Source: Mesobacillus subterraneus (lineage in GTDB: Bacteria; Bacillota; Bacilli; Bacillales; Cytobacillaceae). Taken from it: a stretch of DNA of 64,000 nt. The notes under the pieces are model-generated. The model searched no databases. It was not told the origin of the DNA and was given only the letters and a program-made list of their open reading frames with translations. A program made the translations under genes and the position numbers. Below, piece after piece: positions 17,748 through 27,593 of the stretch; position 1 is the first letter of the stretch; the number at the start of each line of letters is the position of its first letter. The stretch lies in assembly GCF_003937825.1 (NCBI RefSeq), contig NZ_RSFW01000002.1, positions 186,001 to 250,000 on the forward strand, in the 5' to 3' direction.

Positions 17748-18791
17748 ATGAAGTTCAATTGGAAAAAGAAAGCAATCGCTGCAGTTGCTGGACTGTCACT
17801 GGTTTTGATATCAGCATGCGGGAATGGTGGAGGCACCGAGACCAGCGGTGGAGCAGCAGCTGATATCAAGTATCAAGATTATCCAAAGACCGTTAAAATT
17901 GGCACAGCTTCACAGGGGGGAACTTATTTTATTGTTGGAGGCGGTTTAGCGTCATTATTAGAACAAAAGCTGGATGTGACGGCTAATGTTGAAGTAACAG
18001 GAGGACCTGTTCATAACATGCAACTAACGCAGGCGGGAGACCAGGATATAGGTATGGTAACACTTGGGCCAGCTTATGAAGGATATACAGGAACTGGTGA
18101 CTGGACAGGTGGAAACAAGATGGAGGATGTCCGAATTGTTTTCCCTATGTATACTACACCGATTCACTGGTGGGCGTTGGAAAAGTCAGGAGTTAAGAGT
18201 ATTGATGATATCAAAGGGAAACGTGTTGGGGTTGGACCGGCGGGCGGCACTTCAGGAACGTACGTTCCATTAATCCATGAGGTTTTAGGTTTGGATACTG
18301 AGAATATTCAGGCTGGGGCAAGTGACATGGCATCTCAGCAAATGGATGGACAGCTTGACATCATCGGATATGCGGCAGGTATTCCTATCTCTGCCGTATC
18401 AGAGATTGAAGTTCAAAGGAAAATCAATTTCTTTGGAATTGAAGGGGAAATGAGAGACAAGGTGATTGAAAAGTTCCCATATTTCTTCCCGTTCACAATA
18501 CCTGCAGACACATATACGACCCTGGACCAAGACATCGAAACGATTGCGATGTTCAACTTTGGTATCGTACGTAAGGATGCTAATAAGGACTTTGTTTATG
18601 ATCTGGTTAAAGCTTATCACGAGAATAATGAGATGCTAGTAAAAACACATGTTTCAATGGAAGAAGCTGTAGAAGAAGCAATTAAAATCAATAAGGATGT
18701 TCCATTGCATCCTGGGGCAATTAAATATTACGAAGAAAAAGGAATTGAGCTTCCGGAATCAGTGTATCCGCCAGAAATGAACAAGAAATAA
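17748..18791 (+). CDS. TAXI-family TRAP transporter solute-binding lipoprotein
   Basis: A 347-residue protein with a lipobox (LVLISAC, Cys about residue 24). TAXI signature: VKIGTASQGGTYFIVGGGLASLLEQ, VTGGPVHNMQLTQAGDQDIGMV, and KGKRVGVGPAGGTSG. Binds a dicarboxylate-type solute outside the membrane for the following permease. A short hairpin follows the stop, a typical device for making more receptor than permease. Confidence 0.9.
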   Translation: MKFNWKKKAIAAVAGLSLVLISACGNGGGTETSGGAAADIKYQDYPKTVKIGTASQGGTYFIVGGGLASLLEQKLDVTANVEVTGGPVHNMQLTQAGDQDIGMVTLGPAYEGYTGTGDWTGGNKMEDVRIVFPMYTTPIHWWALEKSGVKSIDDIKGKRVGVGPAGGTSGTYVPLIHEVLGLDTENIQAGASDMASQQMDGQLDIIGYAAGIPISAVSEIEVQRKINFFGIEGEMRDKVIEKFPYFFPFTIPADTYTTLDQDIETIAMFNFGIVRKDANKDFVYDLVKAYHENNEMLVKTHVSMEEAVEEAIKINKDVPLHPGAIKYYEEKGIELPESVYPPEMNKK

Positions 18792-18796
18792 TATTC

Positions 18797-18821
18797 ACCT
18801 ATCCCCTGACTGGGGATAGGT
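18797..18821 (+). terminator. Intercistronic hairpin between TAXI receptor and permease
   Basis: A perfect 10-bp stem ACCTATCCCC / GGGGATAGGT with a 5-nt loop and a weak T-rich tail. Likely partial terminator or 3' stabiliser. Confidence 0.6.
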
Positions 18822-18845
18822 ATATTTTCGAAGGTAGGTGTAGAA

Positions 18846-20816
18846 ATGAGCAAGGAAAAAATCGAGCAAACTGAATTGACCGATAAGCCAGTCCTTGAGA
18901 TGCTTGAAGAAGCCGAAGAGGAGGAGCAGGTTGAAAGTGCAACTGAGGCAAGAAAGTTCACTGGATGGACTAAGATTCTGTTTACCTCGATTGCTGTTAT
19001 TGGGGCTTTGTTCCACTTATATATTTTAAACTTTAACCCGATTGATCCATGGCTATTCCGCAGCGCTCATTTATTGTTTGGTGCAGTCCTTGGCTTCATG
19101 CTTTTCCCGGGGATGAAAAAAGGTAATGGCCGGATCCATATCGTGGATTGGGTGCTAATTTTGGCAAGTATCGGCATCTTCATCTATATTTATATGAATT
19201 TAAAACAACTGCTCTTCCGTTTTGGAGTTATGCCAACAACAATGGACTTTATTGTGGCACTAGCCGGAATATTGCTAGTCTTGGAACTTACAAGGAGGAC
19301 AAGCGGATGGACGCTCCCAATTTTGGCAGGCATATTTATTCTCTATGCATTCGTAGGGCCGTACCTTCCGAGCATCCTTAACCATAGCGGCTACAGTGTA
19401 GAACGTTTCACAACCTATATTTATGGTCTTGATGGCATATTTGGAGTGACACTAGACGTTTCGTCTAAATATATTTTGCTTTTTATTATTTTTGGTGCGT
19501 TTTTGCAGATGTCTGGTGTAGGACGCTACTTCATTGACTTTTCTTTTTCACTCGCAGGAGGGATGCGCGGAGGGCCGGCCAAAGTAGCGGTCATCTCAAG
19601 CGGATTAATGGGAATGATGAACGGCACATCTGCTGGAAATGCGGTGGCTACTGGTTCATTGACGATTCCTTTAATGAAGCGTGTCGGGTATAATGGGCGA
19701 TTTGCAGCAGCCACTGAAGCAACTGCTTCGGCTGGAGGCCAAATTATGATTCCGATCATGGGAGCAGGAGCTTTCCTGATGGCCGAAATTACGGGGATCC
19801 GCTATAGCGAGATTGTTATTGCAGCGACCATTCCGGCAATATTATATTTTCTATCTGTCTATTTCATGGTCGATTTTGAAGCAGTTAAGAAGGGCATGAA
19901 GGGAATATCACGAAAAGATCTGCCTAGCATTAAAAGCATTCTGAAGAAGGCCTACTTATTTGTACCAATTATTCTTTTAATTGGCATGCTCCTGAAAGGG
20001 TACTCTGTCATCATGTCAGGAACATACAGCATTTTGGCATGTCTTGTAATCAGTTGGATTGGCAAGGAAACAAGAATGGGATTAAAGAAAATCCTTGAAG
20101 CTCTTGAGCTTGGAATGAAGAATACAATTCAATTATTGGCTGTCTGTGCCTGTGCAGGTATCATCGTTGGGGTAATCGCCTTGACAGGCGTTGGCCTAAG
20201 ATTTAGCTCTATGCTCTTATCAGTTGCCGGAAACAGTGAATTCCTGGCTTTATTGTTCGCCATGTTCATAGCTATTTTCCTAGGAATGGGTATGCCAACA
20301 ACAGCCGCATATGCAGTGGGTGCTTCCGTCGTTGCACCTGGCTTGGTTAACCTGGGAATTGAACCATTGTTTGCGCATATGTTCGTCTTTTACTATGCTG
20401 TAATGTCAGCCATTACCCCACCTGTTGCTTTAGCAGCCTATGCGGCAGCAGGAATTGCTGGTACAGACCCGATGAAAACGGGAGTAGAAGCGTTCAGACT
20501 AGGAATAGCAGCCTTCATTGTTCCTTTCATGTTTATCTACAGCCCGCAATTATTAATGGTAGGAAGTTTCGTGGAAATTGCAATTGCTGTTATTACTGCA
20601 GCCATTGGTATTTACCTGCTCTCCGCCAGTGTACAGGGCTGGTTTGCGGGACGGCGTGCTATTTGGTTCACAAGGTTTTTGCTAGTCATAGCATCGCTTC
20701 TTTCCATTGATTCTGGCATTAAGACAGATTTAATCGGTCTTGTTATCATTGCGTCAGCTGTTGCTATCCAGTTGATGATTGTGAAAAAAGATGAAGGAAA
20801 ACCACTTGCAGTCTAA
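18846..20816 (+). CDS. TRAP transporter fused permease (DctQ-DctM type, 4TM/12TM)
   Basis: A 656-residue polytopic protein of the fused TRAP permease class that pairs with TAXI receptors. An acidic N-terminal tail (EEAEEEEQVE) precedes about four TM helices (DctQ-like). A DctM-like domain follows, with GLMGMMNGTSAGNAVATGSLTIPLMKR, ATEATASAGGQIMIPIMGAGAF, and FLGMGMPTTAAYAV. Sodium-driven uptake is expected from the family. AGGTAGGTG precedes ATG. Confidence 0.9.
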   Translation: MSKEKIEQTELTDKPVLEMLEEAEEEEQVESATEARKFTGWTKILFTSIAVIGALFHLYILNFNPIDPWLFRSAHLLFGAVLGFMLFPGMKKGNGRIHIVDWVLILASIGIFIYIYMNLKQLLFRFGVMPTTMDFIVALAGILLVLELTRRTSGWTLPILAGIFILYAFVGPYLPSILNHSGYSVERFTTYIYGLDGIFGVTLDVSSKYILLFIIFGAFLQMSGVGRYFIDFSFSLAGGMRGGPAKVAVISSGLMGMMNGTSAGNAVATGSLTIPLMKRVGYNGRFAAATEATASAGGQIMIPIMGAGAFLMAEITGIRYSEIVIAATIPAILYFLSVYFMVDFEAVKKGMKGISRKDLPSIKSILKKAYLFVPIILLIGMLLKGYSVIMSGTYSILACLVISWIGKETRMGLKKILEALELGMKNTIQLLAVCACAGIIVGVIALTGVGLRFSSMLLSVAGNSEFLALLFAMFIAIFLGMGMPTTAAYAVGASVVAPGLVNLGIEPLFAHMFVFYYAVMSAITPPVALAAYAAAGIAGTDPMKTGVEAFRLGIAAFIVPFMFIYSPQLLMVGSFVEIAIAVITAAIGIYLLSASVQGWFAGRRAIWFTRFLLVIASLLSIDSGIKTDLIGLVIIASAVAIQLMIVKKDEGKPLAV

Positions 20817-20847
20817 TTCCAAGTGATAAGGTTTTTGAAGAAAGGTG

Positions 20848-20876
20848 GGGTCAGGGATTCCCTGATCCTTTTTTGG
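20848..20876 (+). terminator. Intrinsic terminator after TRAP permease
   Basis: GGGTCAGGGA / TCCCTGATCC stem followed by TTTTTT. Confidence 0.75.
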
Positions 20877-21032
20877 CATTAATTAACTTTCAGCTTCATG
20901 CACTCAAAAAACTTTCATAACCTTTGGGGAAGTGAGCAGCTGGGCCTTAATGGAATGAAAGCGCAACTCTAATCACGATCATATAGCAATGATTCTGGGT
21001 ACATAAATTATCATTGACGGGGGGAATTGCAA

Positions 21033-22091
21033 ATGAAACAACTAGATATATCCGTAATACCGGGAGATGGAATAGGCAAGGAAATTGTCCCACTGACATT
21101 GCAAGTTTTAGATACTCTAGCCGACCTTCATGGCGGGATAAAATTCCGTTATCAAACTCATCCATGGAGCTGTGAATATTATCTGGAATATGGTCAGATG
21201 ATGCCTGAAGATGGGATGGAACAGCTAAAGCAAACAAATGCCATATATCTTGGAGCGGTTGGTAATCCCCAGCTAGTTCCCGATCATATTTCGTTATGGG
21301 GCCTACTGATCAAGATCCGACGGGAATGCGAGCAGGTAATCAATATCAGGCCAGCGAAATATATTGAGGGAATCAAATCTCCGCTTGCTGAACCACATAG
21401 TTTTGATTTTATTGTCGTCCGTGAAAATAGTGAAGGGGAATACAGTGAAGCCGGAGGAAGAATACACCAGGGTGAGGATGAAATCGCGGTCCAAAATGCG
21501 ATTTTTACACGTAAGGCAATGGAAAGAACAATCCGCTATGCCTTTAAACTGGCTCAAAACAGAAGAGGAAGAGTTACAAGTGCAACAAAATCAAATGGGA
21601 TAGTTCACAGCATGCCTTTTTGGGATGGAGTATTTAACGAAATCAGCGGGAATTTCCCGGAAATCGAGACAGAAAGCAACCATATAGATGCGCTATGTGC
21701 CTTTTTAGTGTCCAAGCCTCATCACTTTGATGTCATCGTTGCTAGTAACTTGTTTGGTGATATCCTGACCGACCTGGGAGCAGCAATTATGGGGAGTATT
21801 GGCATCGCTCCAGCGGCGAACATTAATCTCACGGGACAATATCCTTCCATGTTTGAGCCGGTACATGGTTCGGCTCCAGATATTGTCGGCCGCGGAATAG
21901 CCAATCCAATAGGCCAGCTTTGGACAGCAAAAATGATGCTCGATCATCTCGGGCTAGATGAGCTTGGAAGTTTATTGCTAAATGCAATTGAAGATACGAT
22001 TGCTGACGGAATAAAAACTCGTGATATCGGAGGTTCTTTTACTACTGATGAAGTTATCAGCTATATAAATTCTAAGATCTTATCCTATTAA
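21033..22091 (+). CDS. Tartrate dehydrogenase / D-malate dehydrogenase (IPMDH family)
   Basis: A 352-residue decarboxylating dehydrogenase of the isopropylmalate/isocitrate family. VIPGDGIGKEIV is at the N-terminus, NIRPAKYIEG is the substrate loop, ENSEGEYSEAGGRI is the subgroup motif of tartrate/D-malate enzymes, and NLFGDILTDLGAAIMGS holds the metal-binding aspartates. Expected to oxidise D-malate or tartrate with NAD+. The ATG at 21033 lies eight bases after ACGGGGGG; an in-frame TTG at 21027 is too close. It fits the adjacent transporter as the catabolic enzyme. Confidence 0.85.
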   Translation: MKQLDISVIPGDGIGKEIVPLTLQVLDTLADLHGGIKFRYQTHPWSCEYYLEYGQMMPEDGMEQLKQTNAIYLGAVGNPQLVPDHISLWGLLIKIRRECEQVINIRPAKYIEGIKSPLAEPHSFDFIVVRENSEGEYSEAGGRIHQGEDEIAVQNAIFTRKAMERTIRYAFKLAQNRRGRVTSATKSNGIVHSMPFWDGVFNEISGNFPEIETESNHIDALCAFLVSKPHHFDVIVASNLFGDILTDLGAAIMGSIGIAPAANINLTGQYPSMFEPVHGSAPDIVGRGIANPIGQLWTAKMMLDHLGLDELGSLLLNAIEDTIADGIKTRDIGGSFTTDEVISYINSKILSY

Positions 22092-22106
22092 AATCCCTTA
22101 ATCAAT

Positions 22107-22150
22107 AAATATCCCGGCTGGAAATTCACATTCCTTCCGGGATATTTTTG
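22107..22150 (+). terminator. Intrinsic terminator after the dehydrogenase gene
   Basis: AAATATCCCGG / CCGGGATATTT stem, with an inner GGAA/TTCC extension, followed by TTGA. Confidence 0.8.
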
Positions 22151-22278
22151 AGAATCATTTCTAATTTAACTTGTGAATATTAAAACCACTTCAAGATTGC
22201 TAATACTGGCAGTAGTTTCAGTTGAGTTCTAGTTTCAAAGAAATAACGGACGGTGCAGTGAAAGATGGAAAGTATACA

Positions 22279-23637
22279 TTACTCCGCCTCCACAGCTTTC
22301 ACGTCAGGCACAAACGACTTTTTCACCCAAACCCTGGATCTCCAGCGCCAGAGCATGAGCAGGCCGCGAAGCCATTCGTCGGCAATGAAGGCGATCCAAA
22401 TGCCGACGAGTCCCATGCCGAGGTAGATTCCAAGAAAGTAAGAAAGCGTGACACTGACTCCCCACATCGACAGGATTCCCATATACACCGGAAATTTCAC
22501 ATCACCAGCAGCCCTCAGTGAGCTGATGAGCACGAGGTTGAAGGATCTGCCGGGTTCCAGGATGATCGTCAGCAGGATCAATGTCGTCCCAACCTCAATG
22601 ATGCTCATGTTATCTGTGAAAATGCCAAGAAGGTCTCTAGAGAAAAATGACACGATGGCAGCGGCAGCTATTGAAATAATGATTGCCAGCTTCAGGCTTT
22701 TTAGTGCCCGTTTATAGGCACTCTCAATATCCTTGGCACCCACCATATGTCCGATCAGAATCTGTGTGCCCTGGCTGATGGCTATGCTGAAAAGGAAAAT
22801 GAACATCATCACATTTTGGGTATACACCTTGGCCGTCAATGCCTGGGTGCCCAGGGTTGCGATAAAATAGGTGATCAGCATCTGGGATCCATTATAGCTC
22901 AGGTGCTCTCCGGCAGAAGGAATACCGATGTTCAGCAGATTTTTAAGATGTTTTTTCGGGAAGCGGAACAGCATCGACATTGGCAGCGAGCCTGGAATCC
23001 GTTTCATCATCACATAAAAGGCGGCAAGCAACCCGAGGATGCGGCTGACAGTTGTCGAAATTGCTACCCCTTCCACTCCAAGTACAGGGAATCCGAATGG
23101 TCCGAAAATGAACAAATAGTTACCGATGACATTCAGGATATTCATGCCGATGGTGACATACATGATATCACGGGTAAAACCATAGCTGCGGACAATGCTG
23201 CTGACAGTCATGATCAGGGATTGAATGAACGAAAATCCGCCGACAATTTTCAAATAAGAGTTGGCTTCATCAAATAATTCGGGCGGCAGGTCCATCAAGT
23301 TCAGCAATTGCTCACTAAAAATAAACACTCCCGCGCTAAGAAGCAATCCGAAAATGAGATTGGCGCCGATCGAGACAGTGGAAACTTCGCGGGCTTCGTT
23401 GTCATTTTTGGCTCCAAGATTCTGTGCGACAAGGATTGCCGTTCCAGTCGCGATGAACCCGAACATGACGATAATCATCGACAGGATCTGATTCGATACC
23501 CCGACAGCGGCCACGGAGTTATCTGAGTACTGAGATAACATCAACGTATCCGCATTTCCCATCAGCATATACAGCAGGATTTCGATAAATAATGGCCACG
23601 TAATGGCAAATAAAGATAGCTTAGCAGTTTTTTTCAT
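22279..23637 (-). CDS. MATE family multidrug/sodium antiporter
   Basis: A 452-residue protein with 12 predicted helices in two related halves. FAITWPLFIEILLYMLMGNADTLMLSQYSD and the second-half ISQGTQILIGHMVGA are typical MATE blocks, and ISSLRAAGDVKFPVY is a family motif. Likely exports cationic drugs or metabolites. It stands alone between two catabolic islands, with no visible regulator. GGAGATGT before ATG is a plausible ribosome site. Confidence 0.88.
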   Translation of the reverse strand: MKKTAKLSLFAITWPLFIEILLYMLMGNADTLMLSQYSDNSVAAVGVSNQILSMIIVMFGFIATGTAILVAQNLGAKNDNEAREVSTVSIGANLIFGLLLSAGVFIFSEQLLNLMDLPPELFDEANSYLKIVGGFSFIQSLIMTVSSIVRSYGFTRDIMYVTIGMNILNVIGNYLFIFGPFGFPVLGVEGVAISTTVSRILGLLAAFYVMMKRIPGSLPMSMLFRFPKKHLKNLLNIGIPSAGEHLSYNGSQMLITYFIATLGTQALTAKVYTQNVMMFIFLFSIAISQGTQILIGHMVGAKDIESAYKRALKSLKLAIIISIAAAAIVSFFSRDLLGIFTDNMSIIEVGTTLILLTIILEPGRSFNLVLISSLRAAGDVKFPVYMGILSMWGVSVTLSYFLGIYLGMGLVGIWIAFIADEWLRGLLMLWRWRSRVWVKKSFVPDVKAVEAE

Positions 23638-23814
23638 AGGGTTTTACATCTCCAAGTTGTAATTCTTTCATTATACAGACATTGGGAAGAATTTGAAGTG
23701 ATTTGTGTTCAGTTTCCAGGAAAAAATTTAATAAGATACCTGGGGGAATATCGGGAATTTTTAATAGAAAGATAGAAAACTCAATATGCAAAAGCATAAC
23801 CAACAAAACACAAC

Positions 23815-23843
23815 AAACCCCTCTCCAAATAAGGAAAGGGGTC
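23815..23843 (-). terminator. Terminator downstream of the maltogenic amylase gene
   Basis: On the minus strand ACCCCTTTCC and GGAGAGGGGT form a near-perfect stem followed by a T-rich TTTGTTGTGTTTT. Confidence 0.6.
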
Positions 23844-23850
23844 TATTCGT

Positions 23851-25680
<1,830 letters not shown>

Positions 25681-25749
25681 TTATAAAAATGCAGATTCAC
25701 AGAAAATTAACGAATTCCTTACTCTGGCAAAAAAAAAATAAAAAACTAG

Positions 25750-25777
25750 TTGTCAAAATCATTTAAGTCTTTATAAT
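25750..25777 (+). promoter_or_regulatory. SigA-type promoter of mdxE
   Basis: TTGTCA, 16-nt spacer, TATAAT, about 120 nt before the mdxE start, leaving a long 5' leader that holds two operator-like sites. Confidence 0.65.
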
Positions 25778-25790
25778 AAGAGGTAGGTTG

Positions 25791-25804
25791 TGCAATCGTT
25801 TTCA
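25791..25804. promoter_or_regulatory. cre-like CcpA site in the mdxE leader
   Basis: TGCAATCGTTTTCA matches 13 of 14 positions of the cre consensus and lies just downstream of the predicted transcription start, a typical roadblock position. Confidence 0.6.
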
Positions 25805-25823
25805 TAGACTTGCAAACAACATT

Positions 25824-25838
25824 ACAAACGTTTGCACA
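25824..25838. promoter_or_regulatory. LacI-type (MalR/MdxR-like) operator before mdxE
   Basis: ACAAACGTTTGCAC contains the perfect palindrome CAAACGTTTG. It resembles MalR-type operators (CGCAAACGTTTGCG core). A LacI-family gene lies downstream in the island. Confidence 0.6.
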
Positions 25839-25898
25839 AATAGGAAGACATTCTGCACAATGAAAAGTAAATTACACATTTTTAGGAGGGGTATACAC

Positions 25899-27176
25899 AT
25901 GAAAAAGGCATTGTCGATTTTCATGATGCTGATCTTGGTGATTGGCGCTCTTGCTGCTTGCGGACCTAAAGAAGAAGAGAACACGGGTTCAAAAGACAAC
26001 GGCGAGAAGACAGAAGATGCTTCAAAACCAGAAAAGCTGGTAGTTTGGGAAGATAAAGACAAGTCTGGCTGGCTTGAAAAGGTAGCTGCAGACTTTGAAA
26101 AAGAACACGGTATCAAAATCGAGTTCAAAGAAGTTGAAATGGCTTCAAAAATGAAAGAACAATTACGTCTTGACGGTCCAGCTGGTACTGGTCCGGACAT
26201 CATCACTCTTCCACATGACCAAATCGGTGAACTTGCAGTTCAGGGACACATTAAGGAACTGAACGTTAGCGACGATGTGAAGAGCACTTTCTCTGAGTCT
26301 TCAATCTCTGCACAATCTTTCGATGGAAAATTATACGGACTTCCAAAGTCTGCTGAAACTCCAGTATTCATCTACAACAAAGCTCTTATGACTGAAGTTC
26401 CTGCTACAATGGAAGACCTTTATGAATTCGCAAAAGCTAATACTAAAGACGGCAAATACGGTTTCCTTGCTCTTTGGGATAACTTCTACTTTGCACACGC
26501 TCCAATCGGCGGCAACGGCGGTTATGTCTTTGGCGAAAAAGACGGAGCTCTTGACCCTCAAGACCTTGGCTTGAACAACGAAGGTGCTGTAAAAGGTACT
26601 GAGTACATCCAGAAGTGGTATGCTGAAAAGCTATTCCCTAACGGAATCATCGGCGAAAACGGCGGTTCTGCTATGGACGGACTATTCAACGAAGGTAATG
26701 TTGCTTCTGTCATGAACGGACCTTGGGCATTCGGCGGCATGAAAGATGCTGGCATCGATTTCGGTGTTGCTCCATTCCCTAAATTCGCTGATGGCACTCC
26801 AATGAAGACTTTCATGGGTGTTAAAGGCTGGCACGTATCTTCATACTCAAAGAACATTGACTGGGCTACTAAGTTCCTAGAGTACATCACAAACGACGAA
26901 AACGCGAAATACCGTTTCGAGCAAACTGCTGAAGTACCAACAAACGTAGCACTAGTTGACGATCCAGCTCTTGCTGAAAACGAAGGCGCTAAAGCTGTTG
27001 CACTTCAAACTCAAGACGCAGTTCCAATGCCAAACATCCCTGAAATGGGAGAGGTTTGGGGACCAATGGCAAGCGCGTTGCAAACTGTTGTAACAGGCAA
27101 AGCAGAGCCACAGGCAGCTCTTGATTCAGCTGTTAAGCAAATTGAACAAAACATCCAGCAAAACCACGCAAAATAA
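25899..27176 (+). CDS. mdxE: Maltodextrin ABC transporter solute-binding lipoprotein MdxE
   Basis: A 425-residue lipoprotein (LILVIGALAAC; Cys near residue 21, then an acidic linker). MalE-like fold: KLVVWEDKDKSGWL, GTGPDIITLPHDQIGELA, LPKSAETPVFIYNKAL, and AAMNGPWAFGG-type block (VASVMNGPWAFGG). Captures maltose/maltodextrins at the cell surface. TAGGAGGGG before ATG 25899; in-frame upstream codons have no ribosome site. Codon choice is unusually uniform (GCT, CTT, GAA, AAC), consistent with very high expression. Substrate range is inferred from neighbours. Confidence 0.9.
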   Translation: MKKALSIFMMLILVIGALAACGPKEEENTGSKDNGEKTEDASKPEKLVVWEDKDKSGWLEKVAADFEKEHGIKIEFKEVEMASKMKEQLRLDGPAGTGPDIITLPHDQIGELAVQGHIKELNVSDDVKSTFSESSISAQSFDGKLYGLPKSAETPVFIYNKALMTEVPATMEDLYEFAKANTKDGKYGFLALWDNFYFAHAPIGGNGGYVFGEKDGALDPQDLGLNNEGAVKGTEYIQKWYAEKLFPNGIIGENGGSAMDGLFNEGNVASVMNGPWAFGGMKDAGIDFGVAPFPKFADGTPMKTFMGVKGWHVSSYSKNIDWATKFLEYITNDENAKYRFEQTAEVPTNVALVDDPALAENEGAKAVALQTQDAVPMPNIPEMGEVWGPMASALQTVVTGKAEPQAALDSAVKQIEQNIQQNHAK

Positions 27177-27192
27177 TAGTGTGATAAAGCAT

Positions 27193-27228
27193 AGCAGTAC
27201 CTCCCTTGTGGGGGTACTGTTATATTTT
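27193..27228 (+). terminator. Hairpin after mdxE (partial terminator)
   Basis: CAGTACC / GGTACTG stem extended by CC/GG pairs, followed by TTATATTTT. Likely uncouples receptor from permease expression. Confidence 0.65.
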
Positions 27229-27320
27229 CCAATAGGAAATTCCAGTTTCTGCTTTTTCGTAGACATCCAATCGAAAAGTCACAAAGTTTACGAAAACTGC
27301 AGTAAAAAAGTCTTTCATTG

Positions 27321-27336
27321 AGCAAACGGTTGCGCT
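27321..27336. promoter_or_regulatory. Second LacI-type operator, before mdxF
   Basis: AGCAAACGGTTGCGCT contains GCAA-N4-TTGC and resembles the MalR-type operator core more closely than the mdxE site does on its right half. Position implies a separate regulated promoter for mdxFG. Confidence 0.5.
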
Positions 27337-27355
27337 AGAATAGAGATAGATTAAT

Positions 27356-27540
27356 CAGATGCTTCATGAGAGTGAAAACAAGAGAGTTCGGCATAATACT
27401 GAGTGGAAACGCTTCAGTATGGATGACAATGTATTCGTTCTCATAAAGCATCTGATGCTTTTATAAAGGCAAATTTGAATGCTGCAAAACCTACTATAGG
27501 GGTGAAAGTCACCAAAGATCTCTCCTATGTGAAAGCACAG
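27356..27540 (+). ncRNA. Unidentified structured leader RNA before mdxF
   Basis: CAGATGCTTCATGAGA (27356-27371) pairs with TCTCATAAAGCATCTG (27439-27454) at 15 of 16 positions and encloses a hairpin ATACTGA...TCAGTAT capped by a GAAA tetraloop. The right arm can instead fold on itself (AAAGCAT-CTG-ATGCTTTT, 27446-27462), so the two structures exclude each other. A second block (27497-27532) contains GGTGA-AAG-TCACC inside an outer ATAGG/CCTAT stem. I do not recognise a known riboswitch class. A GAAACGCTTC element in the loop could alternatively be DNA operator sequence. Confidence 0.45.
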
Positions 27541-27593
27541 CGTTTACGAAAAATGAGCCTTATCAATCATAGAAAGAGAAAGGGGAATATAGG

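Noticed and set aside
20955-20970. TGAAAGCGC cre-like half site before the tartrate/D-malate dehydrogenase gene
   Set aside because: Only the left half fits; four mismatches in the right half.
27451-27470. Hammerhead ribozyme core suggested by CTGATG
   Set aside because: The required CUGAUGA and GAAAC elements are not in the correct order around a third stem.
27497-27532. FMN- or c-di-GMP-riboswitch-like GGGGTGAAAGTC segment
   Set aside because: Only a short resemblance; none of the other conserved blocks of those riboswitch classes are present.
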